A DNA stretch of 64,000 bases, taken from contig CM077167.1 of NCBI GenBank assembly GCA_039583875.1, positions 147,577,010-147,641,009 of the forward strand, given 5' to 3'. Origin of the DNA: Platanthera guangdongensis (Eukaryota; Streptophyta; Magnoliopsida; Asparagales; Orchidaceae). Position numbers and translations under genes: made by a program. Below the pieces are notes generated by a model. The model had not been told where the DNA came from. It saw only the letters and a list, made by a program, of their open reading frames with translations, and searched no databases. The first letter of the stretch is position 1, and each line of letters begins with the position of its first letter. This document shows positions 21,562-32,401 of the stretch, one piece after another.

Positions 21562-23037
21562 CTATTTTTCTTTGGCTAAGTCATCCTTGAGTTTCTGAGC
21601 CAAAAACTTCTTCCTTTGCCTTTCAACATACTCCTTAGGCTTTGGGTAGTATCTGGGAGGAGGAGCTTTATCTGTCGCAGTGTTGGTCCTGAAGAAGATG
21701 TTACATTTGGCTTCATAGGTCTTGTGCAGCTCCCACTCATGCTGGCTGTATACATCGTTTCGATTGATTTCCCCTTTTTCTTGTAGCCAGAATGTGTCCA
21801 GTATGATACTCTTGGATACTGGACTCCACTTTTCGTTTCTTACTTCCTCCTCCTTCAGTCTGATTCTCTTTTCAGCTTGTGTTTCCTTTGATGTCCCTTC
21901 TTGAGATTTTCTCTTATCTCTGGCTTTTGCTAGGGCTCCTTGGTCAAACATTGCCATCAGTTTTGCCTTGGAGGAGGCCCTAGCAGCCCTATGAACATCA
22001 GCTTCACTTACAGGAACTTCTTCAACACTGGCGCCCTCATCAGCCATAGTATTATCTTCAGGAGAAGGAGCACCCTGTGGATTTTCAGGGATATTAACGT
22101 CTAACGCTTGTTGGAGCATCCACTAGCAACTTTCATAAACATATTTGTTTGACTGCTCAAAGTTGTTGATGATGATTTCTTGAAGCTCGGCCATCTTAGC
22201 TATATATTCTTTCTCCCCCTTTTTGGCTTCGACTGCAATGGAGTTTGCATAAGAATGCAGTGACTCATCAATATGCTTTGTAGTCCTGGAAAATTCAGTG
22301 ACCAAGGCTTGTTGATTTGTGTTGAGAGTTACCATATTGCCATCAAACTTTTGAATGTTATTTGCTACGACATGAGCATTCTGATTCACTACGGCGAGAG
22401 TATCGGTGTTCTTTTTCAATCCGTCCATAAGAAGAGTGACAGCTTGGCCGGCCGCTGTATACTTATCTTCAAACTTCTTTTCCATCACGTCCAGTTTGTG
22501 ATTGATCTCCACCATGTTCTTGAGCATGAGATTCTCTGATTTCTTAATTCTGTTCAACATTTTATTTTGAGCTTTCTCAAAAGATGCTTTGAGCTCATCC
22601 ACAATACCCTGAATGATATTCACGGTGTGATTGGCTAGATCATCTCGTAGTGGATGAGCCTGAGGCACTCCTTGGCCTTGCTCTTCATCAGATGCACCTG
22701 TAGAGCTGGACACAAGCACAGACTCTAAGGGGGGAATGCTTGCGGCCTCTGTAGATTTCTCAGACTCCCCCTCCACTGTTGCACTAATGATCTCAGGAAC
22801 GATCTCAGGAGCGTGCTTGTCAGATGGAGCTTCAGTGATATCCTGAGTCTCCAAAGCTTCCTGTCCCTCATTGCCTTCTTCCTCACCTTCATCATCCATG
22901 AGATCATTCTCATCAGCATCATCTTCCAACCCTTCGTTAGCAGTCTCCTCTACAGCACCTCCGGCTCCTAGATCGTTCAGGTTCAGGGCCTCCTCATTCT
23001 CCAGCACAGCTTCACTTTCTTCTTGTATATCCGCCAC
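21562..23037 (-). pseudogene. Element B ORF3, copy 2 (inverted, lacks N-terminal domain)
   Basis: It is the reverse complement of the ORF3 region from DAVADIQEESE to the stop, nearly identical to copies 1, 3 and 4. It has the six-C run, so the frame is not shifted at SIPPLESVL. A TAG at 22123-22125 replaces one of the two Trp codons of SCWWMLQQ. The conserved N-terminal domain is absent because the copy ends at about 23043. Confidence 0.82.
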
Positions 23038-23345
23038 TGCATCTTTGGCTCGGCCATCAAGAAATGTTATTTGCTACGACATGAGCATTCTGATTCACTA
23101 CGGCGAGAGTATCGGTGTTCTTTTTCAATCCGTCCATAAGAAGAGTGACAGCTTGGCCGCAACCCCTCTGTGTCAAGGGCAAGGGCCTATCCACATCTCC
23201 AGGGCAGAGGTAGTCTTCCTGTCAGGATTTCTGAAGGAAGGCAGTCGAGTGTTTATGCTAACAAGAACCTAGGACCCAATATGTATTGGGTTCCTGAGAT
23301 CATTAGTGCAACAGTGGAGGATATACAAGAAGAAAGTGATGCAGT
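23038..23345. other. Mosaic junction of element B (gag, leader and ORF3 fragments)
   Basis: Between inverted copy 2 and direct copy 3 lie short pieces in series: GCCATCAAGAAATGT (as in the leader at 17210), an inverted ORF3 piece matching 22367-22452, a gag piece at about 23159-23295 matching 16604-16738, an ORF3 piece GAGATCATTAGTGCAACAG (as at 18977), and a doubled GATATACAAGAAGAAAGTG unit. Each join is abrupt. Confidence 0.82.
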
Positions 23346-24819
23346 GGCGGATATACAAGAAGAAAGTGAAGCTGTGCTGGAGAATGAGGAGGCCCTGAAC
23401 CTGAACGATCTAGGAGCCGGAGGTGCTGTAGAGGAGACTGCTGACGAAGGGTTGGAAGATGATGCTGATGAGAATGATCTCATGGATGATGAAGGTGAGG
23501 AAGAAGGCAATGAGGGACAGGAAGCTTTGGAGACTCAGGATATCACTGAAGCTCCATCTGACAAGCACGCTCCTGAGATCGTTCCTGAGATCATTAGTGC
23601 AACAGTGGAGGGGGAGTTTGAGAAATCTACAGAGGCCGCAAGCATTCCCCCCTTAGAGTCTGTGCTTGTGTCCAGCTCTACAGGTGCATCTGATGAAGAG
23701 CAAGGCCAAGGAGTGCCTCAGGCTCATCCACTACGAGATGATCTAGCCAATCACACCGTGAATGTCATTCAGGGTATTGTGGATGAGCTCAAAGCATCTT
23801 TTGAGAAAGCTCAAAATAAAATGTTGAACAGAATTAAGAAATCAGAGAATCTCATGCTCAAGAACATGGTGGAGATCAATCACAAACTGGACGTGATGGA
23901 AAAGAAGTTTGAAGATAAGTATACAGCGGTCGGCCAAGCTGTCACTCTTCTTATGGACGGATTGAAAAAGAACACCGATACTCTCGCCGTAGTGAATCAG
24001 AATGCTCATGTCGTATCAAATAACATTCAAAAGTTTGATGGCAATATGGTAACTCTCAACACAAATCAACAAGCCTTGGTCACTGAATTTTCCAGGACTA
24101 CAAAGCATATTGATGAGTCACTGCATTCTTATGCAAACTCCATTGCAGTCGAAGCCAAAAAGGGGGAGAAAGAATATATAGCTAAGATGGCCGAGCTTCA
24201 AGAAATCATCATCAACAACTTTGAGCAGTCAAACAAATATGTTTATGAAAGTTGCTGGTGGATGCTCCAACAAGCGTTAGACGTTAATATCCCTGAAAAT
24301 CCCCAGGGTGCTCCTTCTCCTGAAGATAATACTATGGCTGATGAGGGCGCCAGTGTTGAAGAAGTTCCTGTAAGTGAAGCTGATGTTCATAGGGCTGCTA
24401 GGGCCTCCTCCAAGGCAAAACTGATGGCAATGTTTGACCAAGGAGCCCTAGCAAAAGCCAGAGATAAGAGAAAATCTCAAGAAGGGACATCAAAGGAAAC
24501 ACAAGCTGAAAAGAGAATCAGACTGAAGGAGGAGGAAGTAAGAAACGAAAAGTGGAGTCCAGTATCCAAGAGTATCATACTGGACACATTCTGGCTACAA
24601 GAAAAAGGGGAAATCAATCGAAACGATGTATACAGCCAGCATGAGTGGGAGCTGCACAAGACCTATGAAGCCAAACGTAACATCTTCTTCAGGACCAACA
24701 CTGCGACAGATAAAGCTCCTCCTCCCAGATACTACCCAAAGCCTAAGGAGTATGTTGAAAGGCAAAGGAAGAAGTTTTTGGCTCAGAAACTCAAGGATGA
24801 CTTAGCCAAAGAAAAATAG
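23170..24819 (+). pseudogene. Element B ORF3, copy 3, fused to a gag tail
   Basis: This is the longest open frame of the array (549 codons), but it has no ATG start; it opens at a GTG inside the gag fragment. The first 42 residues are the Gag tail in its native frame (SRARAYPHLQGRGSLPVR...MYWVP), then EIISATVED, a doubled IQEESE segment, and ORF3 from NEEALNLNDLG to the normal C-terminus. The fusion is in frame on both sides. The conserved ORF3 N-terminal domain is missing. Confidence 0.8.
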
Positions 24820-24890
24820 TCAGAAATTTATAGCTTGTCATTCTCTCATAAGAACAATTAACGTGTATTATTATTATATGAACAATCTTG

Positions 24891-24894
<4 letters not shown>

Positions 24895-24945
<51 letters not shown>
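24895..24945. repeat. AT microsatellite after ORF3 copy 3
   Basis: It is an AT run of about 50 bases, the longest of the four equivalent sites in element B. Confidence 0.9.
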
Positions 24946-24951
<6 letters not shown>

Positions 24952-25095
24952 GAATTTATGAGTGACTCAAGTTTTGGTCTGTTTGCCTATACTCTCTTGT
25001 GCTGCATCTCTAAATTCTGTATGTTGTATATATTATCTGGTTGGTGGTATTTATCTTAGCTAGTAGGATTTTGGCTTCGTCAAATAGGGGGAGAT

Positions 25096-25460
25096 TGTTG
25101 GGTATTGTATCCACAATTACCTGGATTTGAGGAAGCCACCTGTCAAACTAAGATGAATTCATAATGTATTTGATAAAATATTTCAAGTTGTGCTTGCAGT
25201 TATTCCACGCTAAGTGCACACCAATGTCAGGGTGCAGTAGGTCAATATACACGGGTCTGCACGACGTAATCCCTCGTTGAGCAGATCAGTGTGTTGGCCT
25301 ACGTGTACTCTCTCTATTGGAGTGCACTTACTTTCAAGTACAGGGCTGTGCTTATGCAAGAGCAGACAAGGAGCAAGGATGAGTCAAAGAGCAGCTCAGA
25401 GGCGTAAGACGAAAAATCATCTAAGTAAGAATCGACGAGAATCACTAGTGATTCTCGCCG
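25096..25460 (+). repeat. LTR B start fragment, copy 3 (left arm of palindrome 2)
   Basis: It begins TGTTGGG after an AGGGGGAGAT tract and flips strand near 25446-25470. Here the left arm is the short one, the mirror image of palindrome 1. Confidence 0.85.
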
Positions 25461-25950
25461 AATCGTCGAGAATCACAAAGTGATTATCGTCGAATTTGAC
25501 TTGATTGCACTCTGATTTAGCCGGCGAGAATCAGCCAGTTATTCTCGACGATTCGGCGAGAATCACTAGTGATTCTCGCCGAATCGGCGAGAATCACTTG
25601 GTGATTCTCGTCGATTCTTACTTAGATGATTTTTCGTCTTACGCCTCTGAGCTGCTCTTTGACTCATCCTTGCTCCTTGTCTGCTCTTGCATAAGCACAG
25701 CCCTGTACTTGAAAGTAAGTGCACTCCAATAGAGAGAGTACACGTAGGCCAACACACTGATCTGCTCAACGAGGGATTACGTCGTGCAGACCCGTGTATA
25801 TTGACCTACTGCACCCTGACATTGGTGTGCACTTAGCGTGGAATAACTGCAAGCACAACTTGAAATATTTTATCAAATACATTGTGAATTCATCTTAGCT
25901 TGACAGGTGGCTTCCTCAAATCCAGGTAATTGTGGATACAATACCCAACA
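25461..25950 (-). repeat. LTR B start fragment, copy 4 (right arm of palindrome 2)
   Basis: It is the inverted LTR start ending ATACCCAACA at 25950. The centre (25437-25620) is essentially the reverse complement of 20790-20990. Confidence 0.85.
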
Positions 25951-26094
25951 ATCTCCCCCTATTTGACGAAGCCAAAATCCTACTAGCTAAGATGAATACC
26001 ACCAACCAGATAATATATACAACATACAGAATTTAGAGATGCAGCACAAGAGAGTATAGGCAAACAGACCAAAACTTGAGTCACTCATAAATTC

Positions 26095-26126
<32 letters not shown>

Positions 26127-26196
26127 AAGATTGTTCATATAATAATAATACACGTTAATTGTTCTTATGAGAGAATGACAAGCTATAAATTTCTGA

Positions 26197-27632
26197 CTAT
26201 TTTTCTTTGGCTAAGTCATCCTTGAGTTTCTGAGCCAAAAACTTCTTCCTTTGCCTTTCAACATACTCCTTAGGCTTTGGGTAGTATCTGGGAGGAGGAG
26301 CTTTATCTGTCGCAGTGTTGGTCCTGAAGAAGATGTTACGTTTGGCTTCATAGGTCTTGTGCAGCTCCCACTCATGTTGGCTGTATACATCGTTTCGATT
26401 GATTTCCCCTTTTTCTTGTAGCCAGAATGTGTCCAGTATGATACTCTTGGATACTGGACTCCACTTTTCGTTTCTTACTTCCTCCTTCAGTCTGATTCTC
26501 TTTTCAGCTTGTGTTTCCTTTGATGTCCATTCTTGAGATTTTCTCTTATCTCTGGCTTTTGCTAGGGCTTCTTGGTCAAACATTGCCATCAGTTTTGCCT
26601 TGGAGGAGGCCCTAGCAGCCCTATGAACATCAGCTTCACTTACAGGAACTTCTTCAACACTGGCGCCCTCATCAGCCATAGTATTATCTTCAGGAGAAGG
26701 AGCACCCTGGGGATTTTCAGGGATATTAACGTCTAACGCTTGTTGGAGCATCCACCAGCAACTTTCATAAACATATTTGTTTGACTGCTCAAAGTTGTTG
26801 ATGATGATTTCTTGAAGCTCGGCCATCTTAGCTATATATTTTTTCTCCCCCTTTTTGGCTTCGACTGCAATGGAGTTTGCATAAGAATACAGTGACTCAT
26901 CAATATGCTTTGTAGTCCTGGAAAATTCAGTGACCAAGGCTTGTTGATTTGTGTTGAGAGTTACCATATTGCCATCAAACTTTTGAATGTTATTTGCTAC
27001 GACATGAGCATTCTGATTCACTACGGCGAGAGTATCGGTGTTCTTTTTCAATCCGTCCATAAGAAGAGTGACAGCTTGGCCGGCCACTGTATACTTATCT
27101 TCAAACTTCTTTTCCATCACGTCCAGTTTGTGATTGATCTCCACCATGTTCTTGAGCATGAGATTCTCTGATTTCTTAATTCTGTTCAACATTTTATTTT
27201 GAGCTTTCTCAAAAGATGCTTTGAGCTCATCCACAATACCCTGAATGACATTCACGGTGTGATTGGCTAGATCATCTCGTAGTGGATGAGCCTGAGGCAC
27301 TCCTTGGCCTTGCTCTTCATCAGATGCACCTGTAGAGCTGGACACAAGCACAGACTCTAAGGGGGGAATGCTTGCGGCCTCTGTAGATTTATCAGACTCC
27401 CCCTCCACTGTTGCACTAATGATCTCAGGAACGATCTCAGGAGCGTGCTTGTCAGATGGAGCTTCAGTGATATCCTGAGTCTCCAAAGCTTCTTGTCCCT
27501 CATTGCCATCTTCCTCACCTTCATCATCCATGAGATCATTCTCATCAGCATCATCTTCCAACCCTTCGTCAGTAGTCTCCTCTACAGCACCTCCGGCTCC
27601 TAGATCGTTCAGGTTCAGGGCCTCCTTATTCT
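26197..27632 (-). pseudogene. Element B ORF3, copy 4 (inverted, lacks N-terminal domain)
   Basis: It is open over its whole ORF3 part, from ENKEALNLNDLG to the normal C-terminus. Differences from copies 2 and 3 include SQEWTSKET for SQEGTSKET, EALAKA for GALAKA and loss of one Glu in KEEEVRNEK. At about 27632 it is joined, at the shared bases ATTCTC, to the palindrome cluster of a plus-strand LTR. The open frame runs on into that LTR to a GTG near 27663, which is not a credible start. Confidence 0.82.
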
Positions 27633-28855
27633 CGACGATTCGGCAAGAATCGACGAGAATCACTAGTGATTCTCGCCGAATCGTCGAGAATAACTGGCTG
27701 ATTCTCGCCGGCTAAATCAGAGTGCAATCAAGTCAAATTCGACGATAATCACTTTGTGATTCTCGACGAATCGTCGAGAATCACTTTGTTATTCTCGCCG
27801 AATCGTCGAGAATCACCCTTGATTCTCAACGATTCGACGAGAATCACAGGTGATTCTCGCCGATTTTGACTTGGGCGATTTTCTGGAACTCCCTGAACTG
27901 GACTCTGTCGCTGGCACTGCTTTGAACCAGAGTTAGGGTTTCTTCTGGTGGGACCCACAACGGTCACCTTGAAGTTGTCTACAGTATAAATACATGCGTA
28001 TTTTTGAACAGAAAGGCAGCGAAGAAGATTTAAAAAGGCGAGCCGCGACGTGACCTAGATCGCGAGTTCCGCTCCGCCGCTGCCGCCGTCGCCGCTCAAG
28101 CAAGTTGATCGCCGGTCTTGATCATGGTTTCTTCCAGATCTTCCAGCGACAGAAGCTTAGCCAAGCTTAGAGTCTCACGCGTCTAACCGGAGATCTCTTG
28201 TCTCTTGATTTGTTGATCGGGAAAACCTTCCCCGTCCGAATCGATCGAGACGACCGATCCTAGTGTGACCGTTGGAAGACCTAGCTAGCTTTGCTACGAA
28301 GTTTGGATCTCCAAAGTACAGTAGCCGCACATCGTTGTCGCCGCCGATCCCGTGAACCAAGCCGCCGCCCATCTTTGCCGCCGCCTGTTCCGGGGAGATT
28401 CTCTCCAAGAGAGATCTAGGGTTGTGGACTCTTCGTGGACTTCAAGAACACGTCGAACGAAGAGGGACACCTTAGTCTCCAAACGTAGTTTGTATTTCTT
28501 GTACATTCTAGTTTATTTTTGTTGTAAAGGAACGTAGGTTCCTAGTTGTAAGGGTTGGGTGCAACCCGTGTTGTGGGAGTGTTGACTCCTACGTGTGGAA
28601 GGGTTCCTTCCGATAGTGCAAGGATTGGATTTCAATCCTGTTGGTGAAGAGACCGAGTCATCCCTTATTGGGAGATAGGTCGAAGGGGGAAAGTGGATGT
28701 ACCCAAATCGGGGAACCACTATAAATTGCTTGTGTACCTTCTTTGATGTGGTGTTTTATTTTCTTGTGCAGGTTCAATTTTAAATTGCGCAAAAACGCTG
28801 CACGTCACCTATTCCCCCCCATAGGTGAAGATAGTTGACACTAGGTGGGATTTCA
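27632..28855 (+). repeat. 3' LTR of element B, lacking its first part
   Basis: It carries the palindrome cluster (27632-27870), a piece missing from the 5' LTR (about 27870-27945), and then matches 14170-15099 closely, including the TATA box at 27985-27992 and the hairpin at 28806-28827. It ends GGGATTTCA directly before GTAAT. The LTR start and PPT are missing here; equivalent sequence exists only as the four rearranged fragments. Confidence 0.85.
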
Positions 28856-28860
28856 GTAAT
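28856..28860. other. Target site duplication GTAAT, right copy
   Basis: It directly follows the element B end and matches 13806-13810. Confidence 0.9.
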
Positions 28861-29232
28861 AGACACTTAATGTGTCGACACTATAGAGATTATGTCGACA
28901 TAGACTTCTAATGTCTCGACAGATTCAGACAACACTATGTGTCGACACAGTTTGCGATGTGTCGACACAGACTTCTTAATAGTTGACTCTAATATATGTG
29001 TGTCGACACAGACTTCAGTATGTGTCGACACAACTATGTAAATGATAGAACTTCTATGTGTCGACACCAAACTCTGAGTGTCGACACCACAATCTCAGCA
29101 CTATTTTGTTGTGTCGATACAACTTACCTTACGTGTCGACACAAGCTACTATATGTCGACACAAATTTCTTTTTGTGTCGTCATACACTACTATATGTCA
29201 ACATTGAATTACTTAGCCAGAATTACTAAGTT
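28861..29232. other. Pol-ORF3 spacer of element A, pol-proximal part
   Basis: This non-coding stretch follows the pol stop on the minus strand. It holds about ten GTGTCGACAC or near copies, the same motif that fills the LTR of element A, although it is not itself LTR sequence. Confidence 0.65.
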
Positions 29233-30760
29233 ACTCTAGGTTTAACATGCCTAATTCAATTTTGAAATAATTGAATTTAGTTTCATCTAGTGGTTTAGTA
29301 AACATGTAAGCAATTTGATTATTAGTGGTGACAGATTTCAATCTAATATCTTCTTTTTCAACAGGCTCTCTAATGAAGTGAAATTTAATTTCTATATGCT
29401 TTGTTCTGCTATGTGATACATGGTTTTTAGCAATAGAAATTGCACTTGTAGAATCACAAAATAGTGGAGTTCTACTTACCTTGATACCATAGTCTTCAAG
29501 TTAATGTTGAATCCATAAAAGCTGAGCACAGCAGCTACCTGCAGCAATATACTCAGACTCTGCAGTGAAAATTGTCACACTAGTCTGCTTCTTACTGCTT
29601 CATGATACCAATATACAACCTAGAAACTGACATGTACCAGTGGTGCTCTTTCTATCTTCTTTGCAACCTGCCAAGTCTGCATCTGAAGAACCAGTCAGTA
29701 GAAAGTCTCTATTCTTAGGGTACCAAAGACCAAGATTAGGTGTGCCCTTAAGATATCTCAATATTCTTTTAACTGTAGTATAATGAGATTCTTTATGGCT
29801 TGCTTGGTACCTAACACAGACACATGTAACATACATAATATCTGGTCTACTGGCAGGTAAGTATAGGAGGGAGCCAATTATCCCTCTATACAAAGACTCA
29901 TCTATAGGGTTTCCTGCATCATCTTTGCCTAAAGGCATACTTGTCCCCATTGGAGTTCTCATGGTGGTGGATGACTCCATACCATATTTCTTAATTAACT
30001 CCTTGGTGAACTTAGACTGTGATATGGATAAACCATCATCAGTCTGTCTTACTTGGAGTCCCAAGAAGAATTTGAGCTCACCCATACTGCTCATCTCAAA
30101 CTTTCCTTGCATAAGTTTTACAAACTTCCTACAAAGGTTGTTTTCTATAGATCCAAAGATTATGTCATCAACATAAATCTGTACAACGATCATCTTGCCC
30201 TTTGACTCCCTAAGGAATAGATCCCTGTCTATTTTCCCCCTTGAAAATTTATTTTCAATGAGGAAAGTAGATAATGTTTCATACTAAGCCCTAGGGGCTT
30301 GTTTCAAACCATATAAGGCTTTCTTAAGTCTATAAATATAATCAGGATAAAGTGGATCAACAAAACCTGAGGGCTGATGAACATAGACTTCTTCTTTCAA
30401 ATTACCATTTAGGAAAGCTGACTTAATATCCATTTGTTATACTTTGAAACCTTGGAAAGAAGCAAAGGCAAGGAATAGCCTTATTGCTTCCAACCTTGCC
30501 ACTGGGGAAAATGTCTGATCAAAGTCAATGCCCTCTTCCTGTCTATAACCTTTGGCAACCAGTCTTGCTTTGTTCTTCACTATGATGTCATTTTCATCTA
30601 GTTTGTTCCTATAGATCCACTTTGTCTCAATAATGTTATGATCCTTTGGTTTTGGAACTAGCTCCCATACTTTACACCTTCTGAATTGATTCAGCTCCTC
30701 CTGCATTGCATCAATCCAGTTGGAGTCTTGTATGGCTTCTTCAAATCTCTTTAGTTCCAA
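29233..30760 (-). pseudogene. Element A pol: reverse transcriptase and RNase H
   Basis: The RT begins with the copia pattern [42 protein letters not shown] and [17 protein letters not shown] (30437-30760). After a stop it resumes with IYVDDIIFGS (29600-30193 frame), the catalytic YVDD, and FEMSSMGELKFFLGLQV. RNase H shows SSDADLAGCKEDRKST, TAESEYIAAGS and, at the end, FTKPLDETKFNYFKIELGML with the stop at about 29233. Stops interrupt at 30194-30436 and about 29600. All catalytic residues that can be seen are intact, so decay is by stops rather than active-site loss. Confidence 0.85.
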
Positions 30761-31903
30761 CTATGACAGGAAACTTGAGCAAAACACTGTGTTCATGTGT
30801 TTGTTTCTGGTTTGCACACCATGTCTGGGATCACCAATGATTTGGTGTGCTGGATGATCCTTTAGATTGCTTATTGCTGGAGGCATTCTATCAGCAATTT
30901 GAACTTCTTCAATTTCTCCACTATGCTGAGCTTCATTGTCTTCAATGTCAGCTTGTGGATCTTGTACTCCCCCTGGACAACAAGCATCATTTTCCACATC
31001 CTGCCTTGCAGCTTGGTCTTCATTAATGGTCAACATATCCAACTTTTCTTTTAAACCTGTTGAGCTACAAGGATTTCTAGACAACTCACAGTTAATTAGC
31101 TCAGATTCATCTAACACTACATGAACAGATTCTTCTACAACTTGTGTAGTCAAGTTTTAGACCCTATATACTTTACTGTTATTGTTGTACCCAACAAATA
31201 TCCCATCTTGGGATTTGACAACAAACTTAGTTAGGTGAGACTTGCAAGTGTTAAGCACATAACACCTGCTAGCAAAGATCCTAAAGTATGATATATTTGG
31301 TTTTCTACCCTTCATAATCTCATAGGGAGTGTTTTTGTGGTTCTTAGTTATAGATATTCTATTGAGAACATGACAAGCAGTATTTACTGCCTCAGCCCAG
31401 AAATATTCTGGGAGTGAGGTGTCACTTAGTAGAGTTCTGTCATCCTCAATAAGAGTTCTATTCTTTCTTTCAGCAATTCCATTTTGCTGAGGTGTTCTAG
31501 GAGAGGAGAATTCCTGATGAATCCCTATTTCTTCACAAAACCTTGTCATACACTTAGACTAAAATTCAGTTCCATGGTCACTTCTGATTTTGACCACTAA
31601 ATTGTTAAATTCATTCTGAATTTGTTTAACAAAGTTATGAAAGAAAGTAGGGGTTTCAGATTTCTGCCTCAAAAAGAAAACCCATGTAAATCTAGAATAG
31701 TCATCTACTAACACAAAAGTACAGACTTTCCTACCTAGACTATGAACTGGCATAGGACCAATTAGATCCATATGCAAGAGGTACAAACACCTCACAGAGT
31801 CTTTGGTGTCAAGACTATGAAAAGAGGATTTGGTCTGCTTGCCTTTTTGACAAGCTGAGCATATACCCTCTTTTATGCACTTAAATTGAGGACAATTCCT
31901 CAC
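30761..31903 (-). pseudogene. Element A pol: integrase and linker
   Basis: The pre-integrase zinc part includes CIKEGICSACQKGKQTKSSF. The core has LLHMDLIGPM (first Asp), IRSDHGTEF (second Asp) and AERKNRTLIEDDRT (Glu region), then the copia landmarks YFWAEAVNTACHVLNR and FVGYNNNSKVYRV. An in-frame stop lies near 31550-31558 and another near 31154. The linker at 30761-31153 is the acidic region between integrase and RT. Confidence 0.83.
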
Positions 31904-32083
31904 TAACTCTAAACTACAGAGCTGGCCTATAGACTTATAGTTCAGATGAGCTAGCCTCTTATGCCATTAGACACACTGAGATGCTTTCTCATCTGTAACT
32001 AAACATATAGGAGAGTTCATGTTTTCATAATCAAAATTTAAACAATAAACATTCTCTTTTCTATAACCAGACAAGATTACCTT

Positions 32084-32401
32084 CTAATCACTTGTCCTTT
32101 TGATCTGACACCCATTCTTAATAAATGAAATGTCATACCCAAGATCACTCAGCTGACTTATGCTTATCAAGTTATGTTTCAAATCTTTAACGTAAGCCAC
32201 TTGAGTGATTGTTATAGAACTAGAAGAAATGTTACCAAACCCTTTTATGACCCCTTTTTCTGATCCACCAAAGATCACTTTGGGTCCATTCTCTATGGGA
32301 GTATAGTCCTTTAACATTCTTCTTGTTCCAGTCATGTGTCTGGAACATCCACTGTCCAAGTACCATATAGGGGCATGACAACTTGGACCCACATGCAGCA
32401 A
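32084..32401 (-). pseudogene. Element A pol: aspartic protease
   Basis: It contains IWYLDSGCSRHMTG, the copia protease site with DSG, followed by VIFGGSEKGVIKGFG and LISISQLSDLGYDISF. It directly follows the second Gag zinc knuckle. The active site is intact, but the frame is broken on both sides. Confidence 0.85.

Larger units (their letters stand above)
13811..28855 (+). mobile_element. Element B: copia-type element without pol and with a four-fold inverted ORF3-LTR array
   Basis: It has a 5' LTR (13811-15099), an iMet PBS, a gag pseudogene, a non-coding leader, then four copies of the ORF3/LTR-start end in orientations +,-,+,-, and finally the rest of a plus-strand LTR ending at 28855. 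The outer ends carry the same GTAAT duplication. No protease, integrase, RT or RNase H motif is found in any frame, so it would have needed a partner to move. It lies in the pol-ORF3 spacer of element A. Its gag zinc knuckle, ORF3 and PPT place it in the same broad SIRE-like copia lineage as A, but its LTR is a different family. Confidence 0.85.
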
